Below are positions 39,201-54,873 of a stretch of 64,000 bases of DNA, in pieces; positions within the stretch are counted from its first letter, which is position 1, and each line of letters begins with the position of its first letter. Source of the stretch: Sapria himalayana. Taxonomy: Eukaryota; Streptophyta; Magnoliopsida; Malpighiales; Rafflesiaceae. Location: assembly GCA_029783825.1 (NCBI GenBank), contig JAREIK010000737.1, positions 151,087 through 215,086 on the forward strand. Reading direction: 5' to 3'. The position numbers were made by a program, and so were the translations under genes. Under the pieces are notes generated by a model, which had not been told where the DNA came from, did no database searches, and worked only from the letters and a program-made list of their open reading frames with translations.

Positions 39201-42200
39201 TTAAAAAATTATTATAATTTAAAACGTTCTAACATTTTAAAATCACGAAAATTCATAAATATAAATTTTTTGTTATTTCTGTGATTAAATAAAACCTATA
39301 AACACCTAAATGTGTAAACATATAAATCAATAAACTCATTGACCCCAAAACCACAAAAAAACTTAAACAATTAAATAGTTATACCTTAATTAATAAATCA
39401 TAAATATCATTTTTATTAGTATTCATTATAATTTTAAATATATATTTTAATTATTTATTAGTTTATTTTTATAGAAATATAAATTAAAAAATAAATTATT
39501 AATGAAACAAATATAATTTAAATGACTAATTAGTATTCATAAAACCTATAAACCACTAAATGAGTAAATTCTAAAATGACTAAACTCCTAAACCCTGAAA
39601 CCCATAAATACTTAAAACATTAAATTAGTATAGTCCAAATAATAAATAATAAATCTAATTTTTATTAGTATTCATTATAATTTTAAATATTTAATTCAAT
39701 TATTTATCAGTTTATTTTTATAGAAATATTAATTACAAAATAAATTATTAGTGAGACATATATAGTTTAAATAATTTATTTTTCATTAAAAAAATGCTTA
39801 TAAAAAATGAAAAATTTTAAAAAATAAATAATTGTTATTTAGTAATATATCTTATTTTGATTTTGAATCATTTTAGATTTTACAATTATATTTTAATTTA
39901 TATCATTCTTATAAATACTAGTTTATTAATTTATTTATTGATCATTATTACAATATCTATCAATAAAATTATTTATATTGAGTTTACATTGTTATCATTA
40001 TTAAGATTATTATAACTATATATTATATTCATATTTAAAAAAAATTAAAAATTATTATATTTTCAAAGGTTATAACCTTCAAAAATTAAAAAAAATCAAA
40101 AAATTAAATTTTTTATTTTTTCATTCTTTAAATAAAAACTATAAATCACTAAAGGCCTAAACACTTAAATCACTATACCCCAAAACACCTAAATACTTAA
40201 ACCATTAAACTAGTATATCTAGAATAATAAATAATAAATCTCTATTTTATTTGTATTTATTATAGTTTTAAATATTCATTTTAATTATTTATTACTTTAT
40301 TTTTATAGAATTATAAATTAAAAATAAATTATAAGGAAGACAAATATAATTTAAATAATTTACTTTTAATAAAAAAAAATATAAACTTATTAAAAGAAGC
40401 AAAACATCAAATAAATTATTATTTAGTAATATATTTTACTTAGATTTTGAATAAATTTACGTTTTACAAATATATTTTAAATAAAATATTTCTTATTAAT
40501 AATAGTTTATTAATTTATTTTTTGGTCATTAATATAATATCTATCAATATAATTGTTTATATTGAATTTACATGATATATAATTATTAAGATTATCATAT
40601 CTAAATATAGTATTCACATATAAATAAAATTTAAAAATTGTTATATTTTCAAAGGTTATAAACTTTAAAAATTATAAAAAATAACAAAAATAAATTTTTT
40701 GTTATATCATTGTTTAAATTAAACTTATAAACCATTAAAAGCCTAAACACATAAATCTCTAAACTCCTAAACCCCGAAGCCCCTAAATACTTAAACCTTT
40801 CAACTCATAAACATTAAATATAATTTAAATAATATTTTGAAATATTAATTACAAAATAAATTATGAGTGATACAAATATAATTTAAATTATTTATTTTTC
40901 ATCAAAAAAATATATAAGCTTATAAAAAGAAGCAAAAACTAAAAAAAATTATTATTTAATAATAAATTTTACAATGTTTTTGAATCATTTTAGGTTATTT
41001 AATATTATTTTAATTGATATCTATCATACTAATAATAGCATATTAATTTATTTTTTGATAATCGATATCATATCTATGAAAAAAATTGTTTATATTTAAT
41101 TTATATTATATATAATTATAATGATTATTATTACTAAATATTATATTCACATTTTTAAAAAATTTTAAAATTATTATTTTTTCAAAGGTTATAACCTTTG
41201 AAACTGTGAAAAAAAATCAAAAATATTTTTTTTTATTTCATTGTTTAAATAAAACCTATAAACCACTATATGCCTAAAAACATAAATCGCTAAACTCCTA
41301 AATGATAAAACCTTTAAATACTTAAACCATTAAACTGGTAAACATTAATAATAATTCATATATCTCATTCTAATTTTATTCAGTATAATTTTAAATTTTT
41401 ATTTTAATTATTTATTAGTTTATTTTTATAGAAATATTAATTACAAAATAAATTATTAGTGACAGATCTAATTTAAATTAAAACATTATCCCTAAATAAT
41501 AAATAATAAATCTCATTTTTTTTCATTATAATTTTAAATATTTATTTTAATTATTTATTTGTTTATTTATATATAAATATTAATTACAAAATAATTTGAG
41601 CTAGACAAAAATAATTTATATAAATTATTTTTCATCAAAAAATTATAGATAAACTTTTTAAAAGAAAAAAAATTTTCAAAACTAAAAATAATTATATAGT
41701 AATATATTTTGCTTTGCTTCTGAATCATTTTAAGTTTTGTAATTATATTTTAATTGATATCTATCTTATTAATACTAGATTATTAATTTATTTTTTGAAC
41801 ATTATTAGTATATTTATCAATAAAATTGTTTATATTGAATTTACATGATATATAATTATAAAGATTATTATAACTAAATATTATATTTACATTGAAAATA
41901 ATTTAAAAATTATTATATTTTTAATGGTTATCATCTTTGAAAATGAGATAAAATCACAAAAATAAATTTTATGTTATTTTATTGTTTATATAAAACCTAT
42001 AAACTACTAAATGCCTAAATGCTTAAATCATTAAATTCATAAACTCCTAAACCACAAAACCCTTAAATACTTAAATATTTAAACCATCTTTAAAGGTTTA
42101 AGTATTTAGAAATAATATATAAATATCTATCAAATATTAATAGTTTAATTTATTTTTTGATCATTATTATATTTATATTTATATTTAGTTTATTAATATC

Positions 42201-42624
42201 TATCAATAAAATTGTTTATTTTTAATTTACATTATATATAATTATTAAGTTTATTATAACTAAATAATATATTCACATTTGAAAAAAATTTAAAAATTAT
42301 TATATTTATAATGGTTATAATCTTCAAAATTGATAAAAAATTTGATAAATAATTTTTTTGTTATTTCATTATTTAAATAAAACATATAAACTACTAAATG
42401 CCTAAACACTTAAATCAGTAAACTCCTAAACTCCTAAATACTTAAACCATTAAATCGGTATACCCTAAATAATTAATCATAAATCTCATTTTTATTTGTA
42501 TTCATTATAATTTTAATATTCATTTTAATTATTTATTAGTTTATTTTTATAGAAATATTAATTGCAAAATAAATTATGAATGAGACAAATATAATTTAAA
42601 TAATTTATCTTCATCAAAAAAATA

Positions 42625-42636
42625 TATAAGCTTATA
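42625..42636. repeat. HindIII palindrome of the satellite body (representative)
   Basis: TATAAGCTTATA, a 12-bp perfect palindrome containing a HindIII site. Many monomers retain it or a one-base variant, so the family should give a HindIII ladder. Confidence 0.85.
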
Positions 42637-43022
42637 AAAAGAATCAAAAATTTAAAAATAAAAAATTATTATTTAGTAATATATTTTACTTTTATTTTGA
42701 ATCATTTTAGGTTTTGCTAATATATTTTAATCAATATCTATCTTATTAATAATAGTTTATTACTCTATTTTATAATCAAACTTATAATATCGATCAATAA
42801 AATTATTTATATTGAATTTACATGATATTTAATTTTTATGATTATTATAATTAAATATTGTATTAACATTTGAAAAAAATTAAAAATTATAATATTTTCA
42901 ATGGTTATAACCATGAAAATGAGAAAAAATCATAAAAATAATTTTTTTGTTACTTAATTATTTAAATAAAACCTATTAACTACAAAATACCTAAATACTT
43001 AAATTACTAAACTTCTAAACCC

Positions 43023-43906
43023 TGATACTGCTGCACCACACACACATAGCTATGGACCATAGTACACACGTGCACATATTCTTGTCCATTTTGGTGTAGC
43101 ATTTAGAGGGGCCAGCAAGTCCTAGAAGCAGCCAGAAGTATGGGTCACCAACTTGTAGAGGGCCCCACTAGCAAGCCTGGATGCTAACATTCAGACAACT
43201 GACGAGACCGAGCAAACTGGACGGGAGTAAAACCAGGAGTAGCTAGGAGTGGGTTCCACTAGCCCTATCAGGCAGCATAGACAGCCACCCAACCGTCGCC
43301 CAATAGGAGTCGCAGGGTAATACATGATTAATTGGAGAGCTGGCAAAATCCAGAGCATCACCAAGTAGGGCTAGTAAGTAATGGAGTCTAGACCAGCCAC
43401 ACGGGAGCGAATGATTCAAACTTGTAGTTTATGTTTGTAGTCTTATTTGTATTTTGGACTTTGTATGCACCATGTACTTGTAGAGACGGATCATGACATA
43501 CTCACACACACAATCTCTTCTGTTCTCTATGTAGCATGCAATTAGGGCAACAGGACCCATGAGTATCTCTAAGTGGGGCCCACTAATGCATTTTGTAAAT
43601 AGATATTAGGCGATGCTACACTCCTAGGAGCAAAAAACCCATCTTTATGGCATTATGTAATTTAATTGTATTCTAGCTTGGTTGTACGCATAGATAATTA
43701 GACTATGAGATGGACCTCATCACACATGCACACCGATGCATGCATATTTTTTGATATTTTGTCTGTGCAACATACAGCCACTTCTTGGAGCATTATGTGG
43801 AAGCATTCTAACCCAAGATATACTCTTTTGAGGATCATTGGAGCACAAGAATGTGGAATTCAGAGGTGAGAATGAATTGACAAAGTACCGTAGATATGGA
43901 CTTGTG
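43023..43906 (+). repeat. Island module A, copy 3
   Basis: Full-length copy (884 bp, against 881 inverted and 847 in copy 1). The minus-strand frame 43720-43995 (91 codons) contains SISWVRMLP and RSGCMLH. The matching part is also open in the other two copies, but no protein family is recognised and no start context or neighbour supports expression. Confidence 0.78.
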
Positions 43907-44315
43907 GATTTATGGGTATTCAGTTTTAAATGTATTCCATTGCATAGCAATGACATAGGCAAACACTTGATGCTGCATGTCACACACATGCACAATCTTA
44001 TATTTGCATAGTTTTAATATGGTGCATCATTCAGGTTCCTCCAAAAGGCTTGGACAATTCCGAATGGAAAGGACGCAGAGGGCATAATAACTCAATGCCA
44101 ACTCTGAAGTCCGGGAATGCCAGGTGATTTTAGTTGTATTCGTATGCTTGGAATTATTAGGCATTATGTTTTTTATATATTTTATGCATAGAATCATTAA
44201 GGTGCATAGGATTTGGTGGATTGGCCTAAATTAGTCAGCTTTTTAGTCTCCTGTAAGTTGTGTGCCTAAATGATAAATAAAGTGTGTATTTTCCAAAAAA
44301 AAGAACAAAAAAAAA
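43907..44315 (+). repeat. Island module B, copy 3
   Basis: Complete module B ending with AATAAAGTGTG near 44276 and an interrupted A-tract to 44315. It is continuous with module A on its left and module C on its right, as in copy 1. Confidence 0.7.
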
Positions 44316-45492
44316 TTATAAACTCTCAACTTTAAATCCTAAACCTTAAACCATAAACTATAACCCTAACCCAAAACCCCTAAATCCTAAATCTCATGTT
44401 TTGCACTTTTATAATCAAATGACTAAGTGTTAAATTTAATTTGAAATTTACAACTTTTAAAAATGTCACAGATTTATCTTTTTATATATGTAAGACAAAG
44501 TCATGACTCAAGGGGTGAGTTATAGATTCAGTCTCTTTCTTGCTTTAGATTATTGTAGCATTAGCAATGGTCATGATTGTATATTTTGTCTCTAGAACAC
44601 AAAATCATATCGATGAGAATATGCCATAACTTGTGTCTCTCTATTGAACATATTGTTATGGCACTAAGAATGATCATGAATACATATTTAATCACTATAA
44701 TACTGGGTCACAGTTTTGGATATGACCATAGCTTGTGCATTTTATCTTTATATTGCAAAGTCATTGCACTACGAATGATTGTAACATTGGACATTCCTCA
44801 AGAGCAAAAGTCATGACCCTAGAAATAGTTAAAGCTCGAGTACTACTTTTATAACTTTCTAAAGCTTACATTCTTGGGATTGGAAATATCACTAAACCTT
44901 TTTCCTTTGATTTGTGACCTCAAAAATATATATAGAAGACTAATATTGTGAGCAATGATTAAAACCTTTTATACATTTGAATATGATTCATTTACACCTT
45001 TTTGGGTATTGTGAGCTTGTATACATAACTCATTTAATATAAAAAGAAAGAAATGATACTTTTCATATCCATGAGTATATAAAAAAAAGGCTTAGACATG
45101 CCAATAAAATAATTTTTTGATTCTTGATTGAAAGAGAGCCCATACTTCTTACCCTGCTCAAACCGCCCTATGGCTAGTTTGATCTAATATTCTACAAGGT
45201 GGTTATTTTTCTAGTGGTAAACTATGTTTTAAAAAAATTGCTTTGAGGGTGTGCATTAGAGATATTTTAGAAGAAATTACAATAATCAAAATAAATAGCA
45301 TCTTCAACAACTAGCTATTTCAAAACATAGGGGTACAACTTTGGTTTAGTCTGTTAGCGTACATTAGTCAAATTACCTTTGATAGCCCAATGATTCAACA
45401 TCAAATATGATAAGACATAATAGAGATAATGTAAAAGCTCCTATTATTTTGGTTAGAGCTTTAGCAATCATTCTAGAGTTGAGAGAGGAACA
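44316..45492 (+). repeat. Island module C, copy 4
   Basis: Complete copy with the telomere-like leader and the standard right border. The longest version of the module C frame (44577-44816, 79 codons) lies here. It also holds a cluster of TCATGA / CATGAC strings at about 20-60-bp spacing shared by all copies. Confidence 0.78.
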
Positions 45493-46814
45493 AAATAAAT
45501 TATTTTAATTATTGAGAATAATTTTAATTATTTATCATTTTATTTTTATAGAAATATTAATTACAAAATAAATTATTAGTGAGACAGATCTAATTTAAAT
45601 TAAACTGGTATATCCTAAATAATAAAGAATAAATCTCATTTTTTTTTCATTTTAATTTTAAATATTCAAATTTAATTTTTTATTTGTTTATTTTTATATA
45701 AATATTAATTACAAAATAAATTATGAGTTACACAAAAATAATTTATATAAATTATTTTTCATCAGAATAATATAGATAAACTTTTTAAAAGAAAAAAAAA
45801 TTTCAAAACAAAAAATTATTATATAGTAATATATTTTGCTTTACTTCTGAATCATTTTAGGTTTTGTAATTATATTATAATTGATATCTATCTTATTAAT
45901 AATAGATTATTAATTTATTTTTTGATCATTATTAGAATATTTATCAATAAAATAGTTTATATTGAATTTATATGATATATAAATATAATGATTATTATAA
46001 CTAAATATTGAATTCACTTTTGAAAAAAATTTTAAAATTATTACATTTTAAAAGATTATAACCTTAAAAAATGAGAAAAAAAAATAAAAATAAATTATTT
46101 GTTATTTCATTTTTTAAATAAAACCTATAGATCATTAAATGCTTACTTTCTTAAATCACTAAGCTCATAAACCCCGAAACCCCTAAATACATAAACCTTT
46201 TAACATGTATATACTACTTAATAAATAATAAATCTCATTTTTATTTCTATTTATTATAATATTAAATATTCATTTTAATTATTTATAGTTTAATATTTTA
46301 GAAAAATTAATTACAAAATAAATTTCGAGTGAGACAAATATTATTTAAATAATTTATTTTAATAGAAAAAAATATAACCTTATAAAAAGAAGGAAAATTT
46401 AAAAAATAAAATATTATTATTTAGTAATATATTTTGATTTGATTTTGAATCATTTTGTGTTATTTAAATATATTTTAATTAATATTTATATTATTAATAA
46501 TAGTTTATTAATTTAATGTTTGATCATTATTATAATATCTATCATTAAAATTATTTATATTGAATTTATATGATATATAATTAATAAGATTAATATAATT
46601 ATACATTGTATTCACATTTCAAAAAATTTTAAAAATTATTTTATTTTCAAAGGTTATAACCTTTGAAAATCAAAAAAAAAATCAAAAATAGAATTTTAAA
46701 TTTTTATTATATAAATAAAACCTATAAACCACTAAATGCCTAAAAACATAAATTGCTAAACTCCTAAATGACAAAACTCCTAAATAATCAAACCATTAAA
46801 CTGGTATACCATAT

Positions 46815-46819
46815 ATAAT
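46815..46819. other. Empty target site of the solo LTR
   Basis: ATAAT within an uninterrupted CCATATATAATAAATC string, the paralogous satellite position into which the LTR at 18592 inserted. It confirms both LTR borders. Confidence 0.85.
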
Positions 46820-49800
46820 AAATCATAAATCTCATTTTAATTTGTATTCATTATAATTTTAAATATTCATTTTAATTATTTATTAGTTTATTTTTTATAG
46901 AAACATCAATCACAAAATAAATAATGAGTGAGACAAATATAATTCTAATACTTTATTTTTAATCGAAAAAAAATAAGCTTATATAAAGAAGTAAAAATTT
47001 AAAAACAAAACCTTATTATTTAGTAATATATTTTACTTTGATTTTGAATCATTATATATATGTTTTGCAATTCTATTTTAATTGCGATCAATCTTATTAA
47101 CAATAGTTTATTAATTTATTATTTGATCATTTTTATATTATATAACAATTAAATTACTTATATTCAATTTAAATGTCTTATAATTATTAAGAATATTATA
47201 ACTAAATATTATATTTACATTTGAAAAAAATTTAAAAATTATTATATTTTCAAAGGTTATAACCTTCAAAAATGATAAAAAATCATAAAAAGATTATTTT
47301 ATTATTTTATTATTTAAATAAAACTTAAAAACCACTAAATGCCTAAAAATTTAAATCTCTAGACTACTAAACCCCAAAACCCCCTAAATACTTAAACCAT
47401 TAAACCTATATAACATAAATAATAAATAATAAATCACATTTTTATTTGTATTCATTATAATTTTAAATATTCATTTTAATTATTTTTTAGTTTATTTTTA
47501 TAGAAATATTAATTACAAAATAAATAATGAGTGAGACAGATATAATTTAAATAAATTATTTTTTATGAAAAAAAATAAGCTTATAAAAATAAACAAAATT
47601 TCAAAAATTTAAAATTTTATTTAGTAATATAATTACTTTGATTTTGAATTATTTTGGGTTCTACAAATATATTTTAATTAATATCTATTTTATTAATAAT
47701 AGTTATTAATTTATTTTTTGATCATTATTATAATATATATTAATACATTTTTTTATATTGAATCTACAACAAATATAATTATTAAGATATTATAACTAAG
47801 TATTGTATTCATATTTTGGAACTATTAAAAAATTATTATATTTTTCAAAGGTTATATAACCTTTGAAAATCACGAAAATTAATAAAAATAAATTTTTTGT
47901 TATTTCATTGATTAAATAAAACCTATAAAGATGAAAATGTGTAAACATATAAATCAATAAACTCCTTAACTCCAAAACTACAAAAAACATAAACAATTAA
48001 ATAGTTATACCCTAAATATTAAATCATAAATCTCATTTTGATTAGTATTCATTATAATTTTAAATTTACATTTTAATTATTTATTAATTTAATTTTATAG
48101 AAATTTAAATTAAAAAATAAATTATTAGTGCAGACAAATATAATTTAAATAATTTATTTTTCATCAAAAAATATATAGGCTTATAAATGGATACAAAAAT
48201 TTAAAAATTTTAAATTAATATTTTGTAAAATATTTCACTTTGATTTAGAATCAATTTAGGTTTTGCAAATATATTTTAGATAATATTTATCTTATTAATA
48301 ATTGTTTATTATTTTTTATGATCATTATTATAATATATAGAAATAAAATAATTAAAATTTGAATTTATATGATATTTAATTATTATGATTATTAACATCA
48401 TATTGTATTCACTTTTTTAAAAAGAAAATTAAAAATTATTATATTTTCAATGGTTATATAACTTTCAAAAATGAGAAAAAATGACAAAAATACATTTTTT
48501 TATTATTTTAATTTTTAAATAAAACCTATAAACCACTATAAGACTAAATACTAAAATGACTAAACTTCTAATCACCGAGCTCATAAATACTCAAAACATT
48601 ATATTAGTATAGTTTAAATAATAAATCATAATTCTCATTTTTATTAGTATTCATTATAATTTTAAATAATCTTTTTAATTATTTATTAGTTTATTTTTAT
48701 AGAAATATTAATTAAAAATAAATTATTAGTGAGACAGATATAATTTATATACTTTATTATTCATCAAAAAAAAAATATATGCTTATAAAAAGAGGCAAAA
48801 TTTTAAAAATAAAAAATTATTATTTTTTAATATATCTTATTTTGATTTTGAATCATTTTAGATTTTACAATTATATTTTAATTTATATCATTCTTATTAA
48901 TACTAGTTTATTAATTAATTTATTGATCATTATTATAATATTTATTAATAAAATTATTTATATTTAGTTTACATTATATAAAATTATTAAGATTATTATA
49001 ACTAAATATTATATTCACATTTAAAAAAAATTAAAAATTATTATATTTTCAAAGGGTATAACCTTCAAAAATTAAAAAATATCAAAAAAATAAATTTTTT
49101 GTTTTTTAATTCTTTAAATAAAAACTATAAATCATGAAAGGTCTAAACAATTAAATCACTAAACTCCTAAACTAAAAAACACCTAAATACTTAAACCATT
49201 AAATAGGTATATCCTGAATAATAAATAATAAATCTCAATTTTATTTGTCTTCATTATAATTTTAAATATTCATTTTAATTATTTATTAGTTTATTATTAT
49301 AGAATTATAAATTACAAAATAAATTATAAGTAAGACAAATATAATTTAAATAATTTATTTTTAAAAACTAAAATATAAACTTATAAAAAAAGAAAAACAT
49401 TAAAAAAAATTATTATTTTGTAATATATTATAATTTGATTTGAATAAATTTAGATTTTGCAAATATATTTTAAATAATATCTATCTTATTAATAATAGTT
49501 TATTAATTTTTTTGATCATTATTATAATATATAACAATGTAATTATTTATATTGAATTTAAATGACTTAGAATTATAAAGATTATTATAACTAAATATTA
49601 TACTTACATTTGAAAAAAATTTAAAAATTATTATATTTTAAAATGTAAAAAAATATCAAAAATAATTTTTTTTGTTATTTCATTGTTTAAATAAAACCTA
49701 TAAACCACTAAATACCTAAAAACATAAATCACTAAACTTCTAAATGACAAAACCACTAAATACTTAAACCTTTAAACTGGTATACATTAATAATAATTCA

Positions 49801-52800
49801 TAAATCCCATTTTTATTTGTATTCAGTATAATTTTAAATTTTTATTTTAATTATTAAATAATTTATATTTTTATAAATTTTAATTACAAAATAAATTATT
49901 GTGAGACAGATATAATTTAAATTAAACCGGTATACCCTAAATAATAAAAAATAAATATCATTATTTTATTATAATTTTAAATATTCATTTTAATATTTAT
50001 TTGTTTATTTTTATATAAATATTAATTACAAAATAATTTATGAGTTACATAAATATAATTTATTTAAATTATTTTTCATCAAAAAATTATAGATAAACTT
50101 TTTAAAAGAAAAAAAAATTTCAAAACAAAAAATTATTATATAGTAATATATTTTGCTTTGTTTCTGAATCATTTTAGGTTTTATAATTATATTTTAATTG
50201 ATATCTGTCTTATTAATAATAGATTATTAAGTTATTTTTTCATCATTATTTGAATATTTATCAATAAAAATGTTTATATTGAATTTATATGATATATAAA
50301 TATAATGATTATTATAACTAAATATTGTATTCACTTTTGAAAAAAATTTTAAAATTATTATATTTTCAAAGGTTATTACCTTTGAAAATGTGAAAAAATA
50401 AAAAAAATATTTTTTCTTTGTTATTCTATTGTTTAAATAAAACATATACACCACTAAATGCCTAAGCATTTAAATCACTAAACTACAAAATCCCGATACT
50501 TCTATATAGATAATCCTTTAAATCGGTATGCCCTAAATAATAATTAATAAATTTCATTTTTATTTTTTTTTATTATAATTTAAAAATTCATTTTGATTAT
50601 TTAGTTTTTTATTTTTATTTTTGTATTAATTATAAAATAAATTATGAGTTAAAAATATAATATATTAAAATTATTTTTAATCAAAAAATTGATAAGCTTA
50701 TAAAAAGAATAAAAATTTAAAAATAAATAATAATTATTTAGTCTTATATTTTGCTTTGATTTTGAAACATTTTAGGTTTTGATATTATATTTTAAGTAAT
50801 ATCAATTTTATTAATAATAGATTATTAATTTATTTTTTAATCATTATTAGAATATTTATCAATAAAATTATTTATATTGAAGTTATATGATATTTAAATA
50901 TAATGATTATTATAACTAAATATTGTAATTCACTTTTGAAAAAAAATTTAAAATTATTATATTTTCAAAGTTTATAATCTTTGAAAATGTGAAAAAATAA
51001 AAAAATTATTTTTTTATGATTTTTCATTGTTTAAATAAAACCTATAAACCACTAAATGCCTAAACACTTAAATCAATATCTCTTAAATCTCTAAAACACT
51101 AAATAATAATAATAATCCTTTTAAACCAGTAACAAATAATTAATAATAAATCTCAATATTATTTTTTTCATTATAATTTTAAATATTCATTTTAATTATT
51201 TATTTGTTTATTTTTTATATAAATATTAATTAAAAAATAAATTATGATTTAGACAAATATAATTTATATAAATTATTTTTAATTAAAATGAAAAATAATT
51301 TATTTTAAAAGAAAAAAAAATTTCAAAACAACAAATTATTATATAGTAATATATTTTGCTTTCTTCTGAATCATTTTTAAATAGTAAAATATTTTTCATC
51401 TAAATATTATTATATAGTAATATATTTTGATTTGATTTTGAATCATTGTGTTATATAAATATATTTTAATTATTATTTATATTATTAATAATAGTTTATT
51501 AATTTAGTTTTTGATCATTATTATAATATCTATCATTAAAATTGTTTATATTGAATTTATATGATATATAATTAGCAAGATTAATATAATTATACATAGT
51601 ATTCAGATTTCAAAAAATTTTAAAAATTATTTTATTTTCAAAGGTTATAAACTTGAAAATCATAAAAAATCTAAAAAAATTTTTTTTTATTCTTATTATT
51701 TAAATAAAACTATAAACCACTAAATGCCGAAAAACATAAATTGCTAAACTCCTAAACGAAAAAACCCCTAAATTAAGAATCACTTAAACCGGTATACCAT
51801 ATATAATAAATCATAAATCTCATTTTATTTTGTATTCTTTATAATTTTAAATATTCATTTTAATTATTTATTAGTTTATTATTTATAGAAATATTAATTG
51901 CAAAATAAATAAAGAGTGAGACAAATATAATTTTAATCATTTATTTTTAATTAAAAAATAAATATAAGCTTATAAAAAGAAGTAAAAATTTAAAAACAAA
52001 AAATTATCATTTAGTAATATATTTTACTCTGATTTTGAATCATTATAGGTTTTGCATTTATATTTTAATTGCTATCAATCTTATTAATAATAGTTTATTA
52101 ATTTATTTTTTGATCATTATTATAATATCTAACAATAAAATTACTTATATTGAATTTAAATGTCTTATAAATAGTAAGATTATTATAACTAAATATTATA
52201 TTTCTATTTGAAAAAAAATTAAAATTAAAAAAAATTAAATGTCTTATATTGAATTTATTATACCCTTCAAAAATGATAAAAAATCACAAAAATAATTTTT
52301 TTATTATTTTATTTTTTAAATAAAACTTATAAACCACTAAATGCCTAATCATTTAAATATCTAGACTCCTTAACCCCAAAACGCCCTAAATACTTAAACT
52401 ATTAAACCTATATAACCTAAATAATAAATAATAAATTTTATTTTTATTTGTATTCATTATAATTTTAAATATTCATTTTAATTATTTTTTAGTTTATTCT
52501 TATAGAAATATTAATTACAAAATAAATAATGAGTGAGACACATAATTTAAATATATTATTTTTTATGAAAAAAAATATAAGCTTATAAAAAAAATAAAAT
52601 TTCAAAAATTTAAAATTTTATTTAGTAAAATAATTTACTTTGATTTTGAATTATTTTTGGTTCTACCAATATATTTTAATTAATATCTATCTTATTAATA
52701 ATAGTTTATTAATTTATTTTTCGATCATTTTGATAATATATATTAATAAAATTTTTTATTTTAAATTTACTTCAAATATAATTATTAAGATTATTATAAC

Positions 52801-54873
52801 TAAGTATTGTATTCATATTTTAGAAATATTAACAAATTATTATATTTTCAAAGGTTATAACCTTTGAAAATCACGAAAATTCATAAAAATAATTTTTTTG
52901 TTATTTCATTTATTAAATAAAACCTATAAACACCTAAATGTGGAAATATATAAATCAATAAACTCCTTAACCCCAAAACCACAAAAAACATAAACCATTA
53001 AATAGGTATACCCTAAATAATAAAGAATAAATCTATTTTTATTAGTATTCAATATAATTGTAAATATTCATTTTAATTATTTATCAATTTATTTTTATAG
53101 AAATATTAATTACATAATAAATTATTAGTTAGACAGATATAATTTAAATAATTTATTTTTAATTAAAAAAATATATATGCTTATAAAATGAGGCAAAATT
53201 TTTAAAATAAAAAATTATTATTTTGTAATATATCTTATTTTGATTTTGAATCATTTTAGATTCTATAATTATATTTTAATTTATATCATTCTTATTAATA
53301 CTAGTTTATTAATTTATTTATTGATCATTATTATAATATCTATTAATAAAATTATTTATATTTAGTTTACATTAGATATAATTATTAAGATTATTATTAC
53401 TAAATATTATATTCACATTTAAAAAAATTTAAAATTTTTTTATATTCAAAGGTTACAACCGTCAAAAATTAAAAAAATTCAAAAAATTAAATTTTTTGTT
53501 TTTTAATTCATTAGATAATAACTATAAATCACTAAAGGACTAAACACTTAAATCACTAAACTCCTAAACCAAAAAACACCTAAATACTTAAACCATTAAG
53601 CCGCTATATCCTGAAGAATAAATAATAAATCTCAATTTTATTTGTATTCATTATAATTTTAAATAATTATTTTAATTATTTATTAGTTTATTATTATAGA
53701 ATTATAATTTACAAAATAAATTATGAGTATGACTAATTATTTTAAATAATTTATTTATAATAACAAAAATATAAAGTTATAAAAAAAACAAAACATTAAA
53801 AAAATAATTATTAAGTAATATATTTTACTTTGATTTTGAAAAATTTATATTTTGGAAATATATTTTAAATAATATCTATCTTGTTAATAATAGTTTATTA
53901 AATTTTTTTGGATCATTAATATAATATCTTGCAAAGTAATTATTTATATTGAATTTAAATGACTTATAATTATTAAGATTATTTTAACTAAATATTATAT
54001 TTACATTTGAAAAGAATTTAAAAATTATTATATTTTCAAAGGTTATAACCTTCAAAAATTAAAAAAATAATAAAAATAAATTTTTTATTATATCATTGTT
54101 TAAATAAAACTTATAGACCACTAAATGCCTAAACACTTAAACCTCTAAACTCCTAAACACAAAAGCCCCTAAATACTTAAACCTTTAAACTCGTAAACCT
54201 TAAATATAATTTAAATAATTTATTAAAATATTAATTACAAAATAAATAATGAGTGATACAAATATAATTTAAATAATTTATTTTCCATCAAAAAAAATAA
54301 GATTATAAAAATAAGCAAAAACTTAAAAAAATTATAATTTAGTAATAAATTTTACTTGGATTTTGAATATTTTTATGTTTTGCAATTATATTTTAATTTA
54401 TATCTATCATATTAATAATAGTATATTAATTTATTTTTTTATAATTGATATCATATCTATCAATAAAATTGTTTATATTTAGTTTATATTATATATAATT
54501 ATAATGATTATTATTACTAAATATTGTATTCACATTTTTAAAAAAATTTAAAATTATCACATTTTCAAAGGTTAACCTTTGAAAATGTGAAAAAGTATCA
54601 AAAATAATTTTTTTGTTATTTCATTGATTAAATAAAATCTATAAACCACTAAATGCCTAAAAACATAAATTGCTAAAGTCATAAACGAAAAAACCTCTAG
54701 GTACTTAAAATATTAAACTAGTTACATTAATAATAAATCTTAAATCTCATTTTAATTTTATTCAGTATAATTTTAAAATTTTTATTTTAATTATTTACCA
54801 GTTTATTTTTATAGAAATATTAATTACAAAATAAATTATCAGTGAGACGGATAAATTTAAATTAAATCAGTAT

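Larger units (their letters stand above)
28261..43022 (+). repeat. AT-rich satellite array, block 6b
   Basis: The longest uninterrupted satellite stretch (14.8 kb). Three-subfamily runs start near 30105, 35345 and 39750, and a truncated one is near 33110. A chimeric monomer junction at about 28380 recurs at about 37750 (and at 51365). The part from about 41240 repeats 3240-5042. Low-complexity frames at 35350-35535 and 39012-39197 are composition artefacts. No gene is visible. Confidence 0.92.
41240..46030 (+). repeat. Large duplicated segment (copy of 3240-8000)
   Basis: Satellite plus modules A, B and C in the same order and orientation as 3240-8000, at an offset of about 37,980-38,060. 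Landmarks: the rare ATCTTTAAAGG octamer-block end (4101 and 42084), module A start (5043 and 43023) and module C end (7446 and 45492). It demonstrates that islands move as passengers of satellite segment duplication. Confidence 0.85.
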
